Shown one piece after another: positions 26,120 to 35,060 of a stretch of 63,611 nt of DNA. The notes below the pieces were generated by a model that ran no database searches, was not told the DNA's origin, and saw only the letters and a list, made by a program, of their open reading frames with translations. The DNA comes from Lachnospiraceae bacterium. GTDB taxonomy: Bacteria; Bacillota; Clostridia; Lachnospirales; Lachnospiraceae. The translations under genes were made by a program, and so were the position numbers. Location: positions 1 through 63,611 of the forward strand of contig JAFUTQ010000046.1 of the NCBI GenBank assembly GCA_017484135.1, in the 5' to 3' direction. The stretch's first letter is position 1. Every line of letters starts with the position of its first letter.

Positions 26120-26767
26120 TTACTTATCGTTACCGTTCCGCTTTGCAATCTCCTTCTTCTGCTTCGCCGCAATATAGCTATTCAGCTCTACGTTTGCTCT
26201 TCTCAGCCTGCAGCCAAACACCTTCTTGCTTTCATCCACCAGTTCTTCCCGGATCACAAACCCAGACAGCTGTACGTTGATCTTGGAATCTGTATCCTCA
26301 TACACCAGCTGAAATTGTCCGACTTCCTCTTTCGTCAGCGCCGGAGATGCCACAAAAGATAACCCTCCGGTGCTGATATCTTTCACGGTAACCTCACACT
26401 TTTTATTGTCTTTTTCACAAATCAGCGTGCCGCGGCAGCCGATATACTGACGGTATGCCATTCTCCGGTTCAGACGTTTGCTCTCCTTTTTGGAATAAAT
26501 TGCATACAGCTTCTCGCCCTGGTACTCAAGCAGCTTGATCAGGCAATTTTCCCATATAATCGGCTTTTCTCCATTCTGGATATAGACCACATCGTTTTTC
26601 ACAACCTCACTCTCATAGTTGATCACGCTCCCCTCATGGTGAATCGGGTCCACCAGAACAATCTCATTCACAACATGACGAACCTCTGTATTATATTGCA
26701 TCGACATATCCTCGTTGGAAGATAATATCTGTATTGGCTCCCCTTCCGAAATTTCGTATAATCTCAT
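26120..26767 (-). CDS. PilZ-domain protein with YcgR-like N-terminal domain
   Basis: A 215-residue predicted cyclic-di-GMP receptor. An N-terminal flagellar-brake-type domain (about 1-90) is followed by a PilZ domain (about 95-205). Its ligand motif is RRMAYRQ and, later, VKDISTGGLSF (D/N-x-S-x-x-G). It may slow motility in response to c-di-GMP. It is a single gene between the RpiR unit and the decarboxylase operon, preceded by its own terminator region. Confidence 0.85.
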   Translation of the reverse strand: MRLYEISEGEPIQILSSNEDMSMQYNTEVRHVVNEIVLVDPIHHEGSVINYESEVVKNDVVYIQNGEKPIIWENCLIKLLEYQGEKLYAIYSKKESKRLNRRMAYRQYIGCRGTLICEKDNKKCEVTVKDISTGGLSFVASPALTKEEVGQFQLVYEDTDSKINVQLSGFVIREELVDESKKVFGCRLRRANVELNSYIAAKQKKEIAKRNGNDK

Positions 26768-26802
26768 AGTTTGTCCGCCTTCTGCTTTTTGTATATGGTT
26801 GA

Positions 26803-26848
26803 GGGGTAAAAAATCAAGCCTCTTTCAGGCTTGATTTTTATCCCCCTG
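26803..26848 (-). terminator. Terminator of the carboxyltransferase/Na+-pump operon
   Basis: Strong stem AAAATCAAGCCT/AGGCTTGATTTT with a 5-base loop, extended by flanking GGGG/CCCC pairs and an embedded T tract. It follows the OadA-like gene by about 70 bases. Confidence 0.82.
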
Positions 26849-26915
26849 TTACATCGTCCTATGGTTCACTGCATGATCGGTAACGGCAATTTGGGCATGA
26901 AAAACATCGTTCTTC

Positions 26916-28328
26916 CTACACCGGATAAGCTCCGTTTTTCGTATCTGCCACGGTTGCATCCACCTTCGTCTGCTGTGCCTGACGATACTTAAAGAAATCC
27001 GTCGCCACCTGCGGGAACAGCGCGTAAGTGAGAATATCCTCATCCTGCTGTTTCCACTGCTTCATCTCTGCCTCAAGCTTATCTAATTCGGGCTCAAGAA
27101 GATCTGCCGGCCGACAGGTAATTGCCTGATCCTTTTCCGCTCCCAATACTTTATCCACGATTTCCGGGTTAAACGGCTTTACGGTCTGACCATACTTGCC
27201 CAACAGAATATCCTTTGTTTCCTTTGTAGCTACCTTGTAACGCTCTCCCATCAGCACGTTAAACACTGCCTGTGTACCGACGATCTGAGAGGACGGCGTA
27301 ACCAATGGCGGTTCGCCCAGATCCTTGCGGACACGCGGAACCTCTGCCAGAACCTCCTCATATTTATCTTCCTTGCCCTGCTCCTTTAACTGGGAAATCA
27401 GGTTGGAAAGCATACCGCCCGGCACCTGATACAGCAGGGTCTTAATGTTGACACCCAGCACCTTCGGGTTCATCAGGCCGCTCTCCAATGCCTCTTCCCT
27501 CAGCGGACGGAAGTAATCGGCAATCTCTGCCAGCTTATTCTGATCCAGTCCGGTATCATACTCCGTTCCCTTAAACGCTTCCACCATTACCTCGGTTGCC
27601 GGCTGGCTGGTTCCCAGCGCAAACGGAGACATTGCTGTATCAATAATATCACAGCCTGCTTCTACCGCCTTCATGTATGTCATGGAAGCAACGCCGGAAG
27701 TATAATGGGTGTGAAGTTCGATCGGAAGCGAGGTGGCATCCTTGAGTGCCCCAATCAGCTCTGTGGCTTTCGTAGGAACCAACAGACCTGCCATATCCTT
27801 GATTCAGAGGGAATGTGCCCCCAGATCCTCTACCTTCTTTGCCATCTCGGTCCAGTAATCCAGCGTATACGCATCTCCCAGTGTGTAGGACAATGCCACC
27901 TGTGCGTGTCCTTTCTCCTTATTGCAGGCAGTAACCGCTGTCTGAAGATTTCGCACATCATTTAAGCAGTCAAAAATACGAATAATGTCAATTCCATTTG
28001 CGATAGATTTCTGCACGAAGTATTCTACTACATCATCCGCATACGGACGATACCCCAGAATATTCTGTCCGCGGAAAAGCATCTGCAGCTTCGTCTTCTT
28101 AAATCCGTCCTTTAATTTACGCAGTCTTTCCCATGGATCTTCCTTCAAAAACCGCAGACATGCGTCAAAGGTTGCTCCACCCCAGCATTCCACTGCGTGA
28201 AAACCAATTTCATCCATCTTTCCGATAATCGGAAGCATCTGCTCTGTAGTCATTCTGGTTGCGATCAGGGACTGGTGCGCATCCCGCAGAACCGTCTCTG
28301 TAATTTTTAATGGTTTCTTTTCAGCCAT
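26916..28328 (-). CDS. OadA/PycB-like carboxyltransferase with in-frame UGA (possible selenocysteine 175)
   Basis: Biotin-dependent carboxyltransferase of the oxaloacetate decarboxylase alpha / pyruvate carboxylase subunit B type, about 470 residues, without its own biotin domain. The N-terminal part shows ITETVLRDAHQSLIATRM and DIIRIFDCLNDV, then LGAHSL. A UGA at 27804-27806 stands where relatives have a cysteine (SLCIKDMAGLL). The frame continues as IKDMAGLLVPTKA, HTHYTSGVASMTYMKAVEAG and the rest of the domain with no other defect. The lysine two residues after the UGA is the predicted carboxylated metal ligand. Either UGA is read as selenocysteine or this is a nonsense mutation splitting the gene. 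Start is the ATG after AGGAGG. Confidence 0.6.
27774..27806 (-). promoter_or_regulatory. UGA codon with bacterial-SECIS-like hairpin downstream (hypothetical)
   Basis: The UGA occupies 27804-27806. The RNA from 27799 to 27774 can form AGGA/UCCU, a 2x2 internal loop, then UGGCA/UGUUG around a GGUC loop (27788-27785), about 15 bases after the UGA. The GGUC loop resembles that of fdhF SECIS. The same bases encode the conserved Ala-Gly-Leu, so the resemblance may be accidental. Confidence 0.4.
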
Positions 28329-28344
28329 GATTCTATCTTCCTCC

Positions 28345-29496
28345 TTAAATACCAAAGATTGCCATAAATACTCCGGCAGCTACTGCCGTACCGATTACTC
28401 CGGCAACATTCGGCCCCATTGCATGCATAAGTAAAAAGTTGGTCGGATCCTCCTCCGCGCCCACCTTCTGTGAGACACGGGCAGCCATCGGAACGGCCGA
28501 TACACCCGCGGAACCAATCAGCGGATTGATCTTACCCTTTGTAACCGAGCAGAGTACCTTTCCAAGCAATACACCCGCGGCTGTACCGAAAGCAAAGGCA
28601 ACCAGTCCCAGTGCAACAATCTTTAAAGTGCTGACATTTAAGAATGCCTCTGCACTGGTAGACGCGCCTACGGAGGTTCCCAGAAGAATAACGACAATGT
28701 ACATCATCGCGTTCGATGCGGTCTCCTGCAGCTGTCTTACCACGCCGGACTCCCGGAACAGATTTCCGAGCATCAGCATACCCACCAAAGGTGCCGTAGT
28801 CGGCAGCAACAGACATACGATGATCGTCACCACGATCGGGAATAAAATCTTTTCCAGCTTTGACACCGGACGCAGATTTTCCATTTTGATGGAGCGCTCT
28901 TTCTTAGTGGTCAAAAGCTTCATGATGGGCGGCTGAATAATGGGAACCAATGACATATAGGAATATGCCGCCACCGCGATCGGTCCCATCAGACTGGTCT
29001 GCCCCAGCTTTCCTGCAAGGAAGATGGATGTCGGGCCATCCGCTCCGCCGATGATGGATACCGCTGCAGCTGCCTTATCATTAAAGCCCATCAGTATGGC
29101 CAAAAGATACGCCGCAAAAATACCAAACTGTGCAGCCGCTCCCAAGAGGAAGCTGATCGGATTCGCAATCAGCGGACCAAAGTCTGTCATCGCACCCACT
29201 CCGAGGAAAATCAGAGAGGGAAGGATCGACCACTCGTCCAATGTATAGAAATAATACAACAACCCGCCCACACCATTACTGGTCTGCTCCGGACTTGCAA
29301 TGATGTCCGGATAGATGTTGACAAGCAGCATACCAAATGCAATCGGAACCAAAAGCAATGGTTCATAGCCCTTCTTGATCGCAAGAAACAAGAATATACA
29401 GGCCACCACGATCATCAGATAATTGCCCCAGGTCAACTGAAAGAATGCAGTCTGATGCAGGAGGTTTCCCAATGTTTCTGCAACATAACTTAACAT
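28345..29496 (-). CDS. Sodium-ion-translocating decarboxylase beta subunit (OadB/GcdB/MmdB family)
   Basis: Membrane subunit that decarboxylates carboxybiotin and pumps Na+ out. Its 383 residues carry many membrane segments and the family motifs [35 protein letters not shown] (with the Na+-binding aspartate) and [16 protein letters not shown]...[18 protein letters not shown]. It sits between the biotin carrier and the OadA-like gene, with AGGAGG before its ATG. Which acyl substrate it serves depends on the carboxyltransferase partner. Confidence 0.92.
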   Translation of the reverse strand: MLSYVAETLGNLLHQTAFFQLTWGNYLMIVVACIFLFLAIKKGYEPLLLVPIAFGMLLVNIYPDIIASPEQTSNGVGGLLYYFYTLDEWSILPSLIFLGVGAMTDFGPLIANPISFLLGAAAQFGIFAAYLLAILMGFNDKAAAAVSIIGGADGPTSIFLAGKLGQTSLMGPIAVAAYSYMSLVPIIQPPIMKLLTTKKERSIKMENLRPVSKLEKILFPIVVTIIVCLLLPTTAPLVGMLMLGNLFRESGVVRQLQETASNAMMYIVVILLGTSVGASTSAEAFLNVSTLKIVALGLVAFAFGTAAGVLLGKVLCSVTKGKINPLIGSAGVSAVPMAARVSQKVGAEEDPTNFLLMHAMGPNVAGVIGTAVAAGVFMAIFGI

Positions 29497-29511
29497 AATA
29501 AACCTCCTAGC

Positions 29512-29877
29512 TTACTCATTCATCGTCGCAAGAACTGCACCGGCCTCAACGCTGTCTCCCACAGCCACATCAATGCTTGCCACGGTTCCATCCTTGGGTG
29601 CTACCACCGGTGTCTCCATCTTCATGATCTCAAGTACCAGCACCGGATCGCCTGCTTTTACCGCTGTGCCCGGCTCCGCTTCAATCTTGAACACCTTGCC
29701 TGCCGCTCCGGCTTCGATTTTGATACTGCCTGCCCCGCTTGCTTTCGCCTTCGGTGCCGCAGCAGGTGCCGCTGCTTTTCTGGGTGCAGCTGCCGCTGAC
29801 GGTGCCGCTGTCTGTCCGTTCTCTTCCACTGTTACATCATAAACATTTCCATTCACTGTAATTGTATAGCTTTTCAT
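29512..29877 (-). CDS. Biotin carrier protein of the decarboxylase/transcarboxylase complex
   Basis: A 121-residue biotinyl-domain protein. After a short N-terminal domain and an alanine/proline-rich linker (about 22-48), the biotinyl domain carries EIMKMETP, with the lysine that is biotinylated, followed by DGTVASIDVAVGDSVEAG. It matches GcdC/MmdC/1.3S-type carriers. It is preceded by AGGAGGAG and lies directly upstream of the beta subunit gene. Confidence 0.92.
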   Translation of the reverse strand: MKSYTITVNGNVYDVTVEENGQTAAPSAAAAPRKAAAPAAAPKAKASGAGSIKIEAGAAGKVFKIEAEPGTAVKAGDPVLVLEIMKMETPVVAPKDGTVASIDVAVGDSVEAGAVLATMNE

Positions 29878-29901
29878 TGTTAGCTCCTCCTATTTTCCCT
29901 C

Positions 29902-30672
29902 TTATCTTCTTTTTATAGAACGAACGACAAAACCGTCCGCTGAACTTCCTGTTGCCGCTGCAATTGCGGCGCTGATCACTGCCACCAGCTCGAGATCATC
30001 TGTAAGATTCTCCGTCGGCTGCACAGCCGCCTGTGCCGCTCCTGTCGGTACCGCGATCACATCCTGCTGTGCCTGCTTTTTCCTATTTTCCAGATACGGC
30101 ACAAGACGGAAGCAATAAATCACGAGACTGATCGCGATCAGAATGATAAATACCAATCCCATTCCCATCAGCGTGTTCATACCGGCCTTCGCCATGGTAT
30201 CTCCAAGTGATGTCTCCCGGTTTACCGATGCCGCTTCTATAAGCAGCCCATCGTTATCGCGCAGTTCGGCATAATCACAAACCAACGTAAAAAACAGCGT
30301 GCTGTCCGGATATATCAGCTCCAGATCCAGCGTCATCACGTCCTTTTCGATCGTGACATTCATCTCGCCAAAGCCAATCCGTTTTCCCTGTCCCTCACGC
30401 GCCTCCTGAAAGGTGGTAATCAGTTCATAATTCAACGGATCATCTTCCTGTGAAATCTGACTCAACGCGATATCAAGCTCTTCATCTGTATAAAGGTCAA
30501 GATTCGAGATGATACCTTGCATATCATCCTTCAACTTATCATAGCTGTAATAGCTGCCGTAATCATAGGTTCTCGGATCGTCCTTTGCACCGATCGAATC
30601 ATTCTTGCCACAGGCTGTAAGACACAGCGCCAACAGACCGATACTTACAAGCATCCATATTTTTTTCTTCAT
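29902..30672 (-). CDS. OadG-like subunit with lipoprotein-type N-terminal extension
   Basis: A 256-residue protein beginning with a signal peptide and lipobox (LALCLTACGK). An extracytoplasmic domain of about 140 residues follows (DYGSYYSYDKLKDDM...DLELIYPDSTLFF). Next is a membrane helix GMGLVFIILIAISLVIYCFRLVP and a cytoplasmic tail ending VISAAIAAATGSS..FVVRSIKRR. The last part matches OadG gamma subunits, which are usually about 80 residues with only the helix and tail. The outer domain is therefore an extension. It sits between the carboxyltransferase and biotin-carrier genes. Confidence 0.78.
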   Translation of the reverse strand: MKKKIWMLVSIGLLALCLTACGKNDSIGAKDDPRTYDYGSYYSYDKLKDDMQGIISNLDLYTDEELDIALSQISQEDDPLNYELITTFQEAREGQGKRIGFGEMNVTIEKDVMTLDLELIYPDSTLFFTLVCDYAELRDNDGLLIEAASVNRETSLGDTMAKAGMNTLMGMGLVFIILIAISLVIYCFRLVPYLENRKKQAQQDVIAVPTGAAQAAVQPTENLTDDLELVAVISAAIAAATGSSADGFVVRSIKRR

Positions 30673-30685
30673 AGGTCTCACCTTT

Positions 30686-32122
30686 CTATTTTGTGCCATG
30701 CTTCTTGTACGGAGTATCTACGCGCTTTGTAAACAGCATCTCAAAGGCTGCGACCAGATATTTTCTGGTTCCTTCCGGCTCAATGATGAGGTCTACATAG
30801 CCTCTCCTTGCAGAGGTGACAATATTTGACTGCAGCGCTTCATAGATTTTCGCCTTCTCGTCCAGTTCCTCCGCCGATGCCTCCGGGTACATAATTCCCG
30901 CCGCCAGTCTTGCATCCATGGTTCCGGTCTTGACATCCGGCCACGCATATACCAGATCTGCCCCGATCGATTTGGAATTCATGATCACGCCGGCACTGCC
31001 GTATGCTTTATCCACCAGCAGATTCACCTTCGGAACGGTTGCATTTGCAAATGCATAGGTCAGCCTGCTTAATGCTCTGGCCAGTCTGCGCTCACTGCAT
31101 TTGGTTGCCTTATATCCGGTCACATTTGCAATAGAAAGAACCGGGATCTCAAAGGCATCGCAAAATGCCAGAAAATCCGTTGCTTTCTCACAGCCCTTTG
31201 CGGTAAGGACGGTATCAAATTGTTCCGTTTCCTTTCCGTCTTCATCATGAATCCGGGAATTATTTGCCACCACTCCGATTGTGAGACCGTTCAATTGAAT
31301 AAATCCGGTAACCATGTTCTTTTCGTAATTCCGCTTTGTTTCAAAGAACACATGATTGTCCGCAATTTCACTGAGAATAAAACGAGAATCTCCTCTCATG
31401 GTGTCTAAGTTTGCGCTGACACGATTCAGATCATCCCCGCAATCCTCACCATAGTCATGCGATGTATTGTCGGCCGGAAGCAGACCTACGAGACTGCGTA
31501 TGCTATCTATAATTTCCTCCTCCGTGCCGATCTGGTCAATTAAGCCGGTCTCCTCACTCTGAAAAACAGCGGAGGATGTGTCGCAGACCTCCACACGATT
31601 CCCCTCAATGGCATTGGGCGAATTGACAAACAGCTTCGCCTGATCCGCCTCCATAAATGCAAAATCGCAAAGTCCCGGAACAATGCTCAGACCACCGCCG
31701 CAATTTCCAAACACGGCGCAAATCTGCGGAATCACGCCGGATGCCGCAACCTGTTTTTCATAAATTACACCCAATGCATCCAAAGCGTCCACAGACTCCT
31801 GCAGACGAACACCGGCACAGTCTAAAAAACCAATAACCGGCGCGCCCATCTTTACCGCCTTGTCATACACTGCCGCAATTTTCTTTGCATGCATTTCGCC
31901 AATCGTTCCATTCAGCACAGATGAATCCTGACTGTACACAAATACCAGATTGCCATCAATAAGACCATGTCCTGTGATGACTCCATCGGAAGGGGTATCC
32001 GTCTGCGTCAGATCAAAATCCGTGTTTCTCGCTGTGACCAGAGAACCGATTTCCATAAAGCTGCCCTCATCCAGCAGCTTTTTCAGCCTCTGCTCTGCCA
32101 AGTTGTTGCTTCTGTCACTCAT
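30686..32122 (-). CDS. Acyl-CoA carboxyltransferase subunit (MmdA / 12S-like)
   Basis: A 478-residue protein of the acyl-CoA carboxylase beta/methylmalonyl-CoA decarboxylase alpha family. Visible are the N-terminal AEQRLKKLLDEGSFMEIGSLV, GDGVITGHGLIDGNLVFVYSQDSSVLNGTIGEMHAKKI, GAPVIGFLDCAGVRLQES, the oxyanion-type CGGGLSIVPGLCDF and KAYGSAGVIMNSKSIGADLVYAWP. It acts on an acyl-CoA substrate (for example methylmalonyl- or glutaconyl-CoA), which cannot be fixed from sequence. It is first in the operon after a good promoter. Confidence 0.88.
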   Translation of the reverse strand: MSDRSNNLAEQRLKKLLDEGSFMEIGSLVTARNTDFDLTQTDTPSDGVITGHGLIDGNLVFVYSQDSSVLNGTIGEMHAKKIAAVYDKAVKMGAPVIGFLDCAGVRLQESVDALDALGVIYEKQVAASGVIPQICAVFGNCGGGLSIVPGLCDFAFMEADQAKLFVNSPNAIEGNRVEVCDTSSAVFQSEETGLIDQIGTEEEIIDSIRSLVGLLPADNTSHDYGEDCGDDLNRVSANLDTMRGDSRFILSEIADNHVFFETKRNYEKNMVTGFIQLNGLTIGVVANNSRIHDEDGKETEQFDTVLTAKGCEKATDFLAFCDAFEIPVLSIANVTGYKATKCSERRLARALSRLTYAFANATVPKVNLLVDKAYGSAGVIMNSKSIGADLVYAWPDVKTGTMDARLAAGIMYPEASAEELDEKAKIYEALQSNIVTSARRGYVDLIIEPEGTRKYLVAAFEMLFTKRVDTPYKKHGTK

Positions 32123-32170
32123 TTCTTAATCCTCCATCTATATTTGAAAAATCAGTAACTGCTCATTACA

Positions 32171-32195
32171 GCTGCAAGCATCTGCTGCTTGCAGC
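32171..32195 (-). other. Leader hairpin upstream of the MmdA-like gene
   Basis: GCTGCAAGCA/TGCTTGCAGC forms a perfect 10-bp stem with a 5-base loop. It lies in the 5' leader between the promoter and the first gene, without a T tract, so it is probably structural rather than a terminator. Confidence 0.55.
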
Positions 32196-32242
32196 ATGCG
32201 CAGGAGTACACATACAAAAATCAAAAAATTCCGCTAGTCTAT

Positions 32243-32271
32243 ATTTTATTACTTTGATGTTTTTTTTTCAA
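32243..32271 (-). promoter_or_regulatory. Promoter of the carboxyltransferase operon
   Basis: On the minus strand TTGAAA (32266-32271) and TAAAAT (32243-32248) are separated by 17 bases, about 120 bases upstream of the first gene. Confidence 0.6.
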
Positions 32272-32301
32272 TAGATGCGCCCAAATTAAATTGATGTTTT
32301 C

Positions 32302-33516
32302 TTATAAAACAAAACGCGCTAAAATCTGTCTAAGGCGCCACATATAATCAATTTCATCAACATCTCTGCCAATTGTCAGATAATCCGTTCGAATGCACGT
32401 CTCGCCTGCCAGATAGGTAATCGTCCCGACAATCTGTCCCTTCTTTACCGGAGCCGTCAGCTCTGTCTCTTTTTCATACAGCACGGTAATCTGCTGATCG
32501 TTCCGCAGCAAAAGTGTCTCGGGCGCATCGGGATCCTCTGTTCGAAGAAGCTCCACCGCATCCGTTCCGTATAAACTTTCCGTTCTGGCGTTTTGTACTG
32601 TGATGGGTTCCATACATTCCTGCGGAACCGGTACCTCTCCTACTTCCCATCGGTCAAAATAATCCAGACCGTACTGCATGAGCTTTTTCGTATCAGCCCA
32701 CTTATAGGTCTTGTTATTTGGCCATCCGCAGCCTAAAAGTGCCACCACATAGGTTTTTCCTTCTCTGGTCAGCGCCCCTACATAACAGTATCCGGCGCTT
32801 CCCGTAAATCCGGTTTTTCCCGTGAGTGCCCCGTCCATCATTTTCAAAAACGCATTGTGATTCAGACAGCTGTAGGTTTTTGTTCCCGCAAGATTGGAAA
32901 ACGAATAGGACGGTGTCTGTGTAATGGTTAAAAACAACTCTTTCTGGGGCGATGCTGTAATACAATAGCTTAGTATTTTTGCCAGATCGATGGCCGTGGT
33001 GTGATGTGTTCCCTCTGCATCCGCTTTATCCAGACCATTCGGTGTGACAAAATGTGAGTTTTCGCACCCGATCGCGCGTGCTTTTTCGTTCATGAGCCCG
33101 GCAAAGGCTTCCACATTTCCCGCCACATGCTCCGCAATGGCCACTGCTGTGTCGTTGTGGGACTCCAGCATCATGGAATAGCAGAGATCCTCCAGACGAA
33201 ACTGCTCCCCGGAAGCCGCATTCAGCTGGACATCCGGCTGTTTTGCCGCATATTCGGAAAATGTGACAATCTCATCGAGGGGCGTACTCTCCAAAGTAAT
33301 AATCAGGGTCAGCACTTTGGTAGTGCTGGCATTTGCCCGCTCCTCCTGTCCTTCCTTTTCGTACAAAACACGCCCGGATTCCGCATCCATCAGACATGCG
33401 GACAATGCATAGAGTCCCGCAGGCTCCTCAATTTCCTCCGCCCGGATATTTACCGGCTGCTGCAGACATAAAACCACAAAAAAAAGACCTGCCATAATTC
33501 GTTTCACACGTTTCAT
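32302..33516 (-). CDS. D-alanyl-D-alanine carboxypeptidase (S11, DacF-like)
   Basis: Exported penicillin-binding protein trimming peptidoglycan pentapeptides. After a signal peptide (residues 1-26, ending about NIRA) come the three S11 motifs: SxxK as ASTTKVLTL, SxN as MLESHND, and KTG as LTGKTGFTG. A C-terminal beta domain follows, with a helical end (RLRQILARFVL) that could associate with the membrane. At 404 residues the protein is complete. A second S11 enzyme is encoded at 36.1 kb. It is transcribed after the scpAB pair and may be part of that unit. Confidence 0.93.
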   Translation of the reverse strand: MKRVKRIMAGLFFVVLCLQQPVNIRAEEIEEPAGLYALSACLMDAESGRVLYEKEGQEERANASTTKVLTLIITLESTPLDEIVTFSEYAAKQPDVQLNAASGEQFRLEDLCYSMMLESHNDTAVAIAEHVAGNVEAFAGLMNEKARAIGCENSHFVTPNGLDKADAEGTHHTTAIDLAKILSYCITASPQKELFLTITQTPSYSFSNLAGTKTYSCLNHNAFLKMMDGALTGKTGFTGSAGYCYVGALTREGKTYVVALLGCGWPNNKTYKWADTKKLMQYGLDYFDRWEVGEVPVPQECMEPITVQNARTESLYGTDAVELLRTEDPDAPETLLLRNDQQITVLYEKETELTAPVKKGQIVGTITYLAGETCIRTDYLTIGRDVDEIDYMWRLRQILARFVL

Positions 33517-33624
33517 GCATACCTCATAAAAAGGTTACGACTCCGGCCCAATCAGCCGCAACCGATCACCATAAAAATTTCGTCTATGCATTTTATGACA
33601 CGTCCTTTACAGATATGTATCTCT

Positions 33625-34194
33625 TTATACCCCAAGCTTTACCTGAGCTTCTTCCTCGGCCTGCTTCTTAAACTCCTCCATCTGATCGGGATCCAGCACC
33701 GGCAGTTCCTCAATCGACTGTACCCCGAAGCTTCGGAGAAAATCCTCGGTAGTGCCGAAAAGCATTGGCCGTCCCGGTGCATCCAGACGCCCAAGCTCCA
33801 TAACAAGATTATACTCTACCAGCTTATTGACTGCATGATCGGAGGACACCCCGCGGATCTTCTCGATCTCCGCCTTGGTAATCGGCTGTTTGTATGCAAT
33901 AATGGACAGGGTCTCCAGCAAAACATCGGTCAGCACACGTTTTTTCGGCTGCTTTGCAATGCGGATCAGATACTCATACATCTCATTTTTTGTACACATC
34001 TGATAGGCATCCTCCAGCTCAATAATCTGAATTCCCCGGTTCTCCTGCTCATATTTTTCCTGCAGCTTCCCGATCAGTTCTTTTGTCTGTTCCTTGTCCA
34101 GCTCGACTGCGTTGCTGATCTGTTCCAGATCCACCGAATCACCCATGGTAAACAGAATCGCCTCGATCACAGCCTCATAATTTATTGTATCCAT
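33625..34194 (-). CDS. scpB: Segregation and condensation protein B
   Basis: Winged-helix subunit of the SMC-ScpAB condensin. Its 189 residues show AVIEAILFTMGDSVDLEQI, then TLSIIAYKQPITKAEIEKIRGVSSDHAVNKLVEYNLVMELGRLDAPGRPMLFGTTEDFLRSFGV. These are the conserved paired winged helices, and a short acidic tail follows. It lies 19 bases after scpA with AGAGGTAAGAG before its ATG. Confidence 0.95.
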   Translation of the reverse strand: MDTINYEAVIEAILFTMGDSVDLEQISNAVELDKEQTKELIGKLQEKYEQENRGIQIIELEDAYQMCTKNEMYEYLIRIAKQPKKRVLTDVLLETLSIIAYKQPITKAEIEKIRGVSSDHAVNKLVEYNLVMELGRLDAPGRPMLFGTTEDFLRSFGVQSIEELPVLDPDQMEEFKKQAEEEAQVKLGV

Positions 34195-34213
34195 CTCTTA
34201 CCTCTGCCGCCCT

Positions 34214-34963
34214 TCAGGCTGCAATCTTTGAATCTATGCGAATATCATCAAAAATCTTATCCTGATAAATATAAATCTTTCCCACCTTCATCAGCTCCAG
34301 CACAGCCAGAAATGTAACGATGATATTCATCTTGCTGCACTGCGCTTCCAGCAGACTCCGAAAGCTGAAATGCGGGTGCTCAATTGCATACCGCTCCAGA
34401 TATTCCATCTTGTCGGACAGAGACACCTCTTCCTTTTCGATTCTCCCGAATTTCGAACGGATCGGGTCGATCTTATTCTCCTGCTTGCGCATGATGGATT
34501 TGAAAATGTCGTTCAGCTTTGACAATGTCAGGTCTGCCACCAGCTCGTCCAGGTTTACCGGCTCCTCATAGGTGGAAACCTCTTCCGGAATGGTTGGCTC
34601 CTTAAACATAACGCGCATAGCATCCATCTGGCGATCCTTCAATTCATAGGAAATGCATTTGTACATTTTATACTCCAGTAACTGCTCCACCAGCTCTGCT
34701 CTCGGATCCTCCTGCTCTTCCTCGTCGCTCTCCTCTACCGGAAGCAGCATTCTGGATTTGATATCAATCAGCGTCGCAGCCATGACCAGAAATTCACTGA
34801 CTACGTTCAGATCCTGGCGCTTCATCTCACGGATATACTCCAGATACTGATTCGTAATCTCAACGATCGGAATGTCATAGATATTTACTTTATTCTTATC
34901 CAGCAGGTGCAGCAGCAGATCCAGCGGTCCCTCAAACACCTGAAGCTTTACGGTCATATCCAT
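34214..34963 (-). CDS. scpA: Segregation and condensation protein A
   Basis: Kleisin subunit bridging the SMC heads. Its 249 residues include the N-terminal signature VFEGPLDLLLHLLDKNKVNIYDIPIVEITNQYLEYI, an acidic linker (EESDEEEQEDP) and the C-terminal winged helix (FLAVLELMKVGKIYIYQDKIFDDIRI). A good promoter lies about 35 bases upstream, followed on the other side by structured repeat copy C. Confidence 0.95.
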   Translation of the reverse strand: MDMTVKLQVFEGPLDLLLHLLDKNKVNIYDIPIVEITNQYLEYIREMKRQDLNVVSEFLVMAATLIDIKSRMLLPVEESDEEEQEDPRAELVEQLLEYKMYKCISYELKDRQMDAMRVMFKEPTIPEEVSTYEEPVNLDELVADLTLSKLNDIFKSIMRKQENKIDPIRSKFGRIEKEEVSLSDKMEYLERYAIEHPHFSFRSLLEAQCSKMNIIVTFLAVLELMKVGKIYIYQDKIFDDIRIDSKIAA

Positions 34964-34996
34964 TTTCTTTACCTCGCGTTTTGTCCTGCATGTTCT

Positions 34997-35025
34997 ATTT
35001 TAACTGTATCTTGTGGAAAACGCAA
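34997..35025 (-). promoter_or_regulatory. Promoter of scpA-scpB
   Basis: TTGCGT (35020-35025) and TAAAAT (34997-35002) on the minus strand, spaced 17 bases, about 34 bases upstream of scpA. Confidence 0.6.
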
Positions 35026-35060
35026 GTGTTTTTACAAAATATTGTGTTTTTATTGAAAGG

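Noticed and set aside
32171-32195. Terminator or riboswitch upstream of the MmdA-like gene
   Set aside because: The hairpin lacks a T tract and I recognise no aptamer consensus, so only a leader hairpin is claimed.
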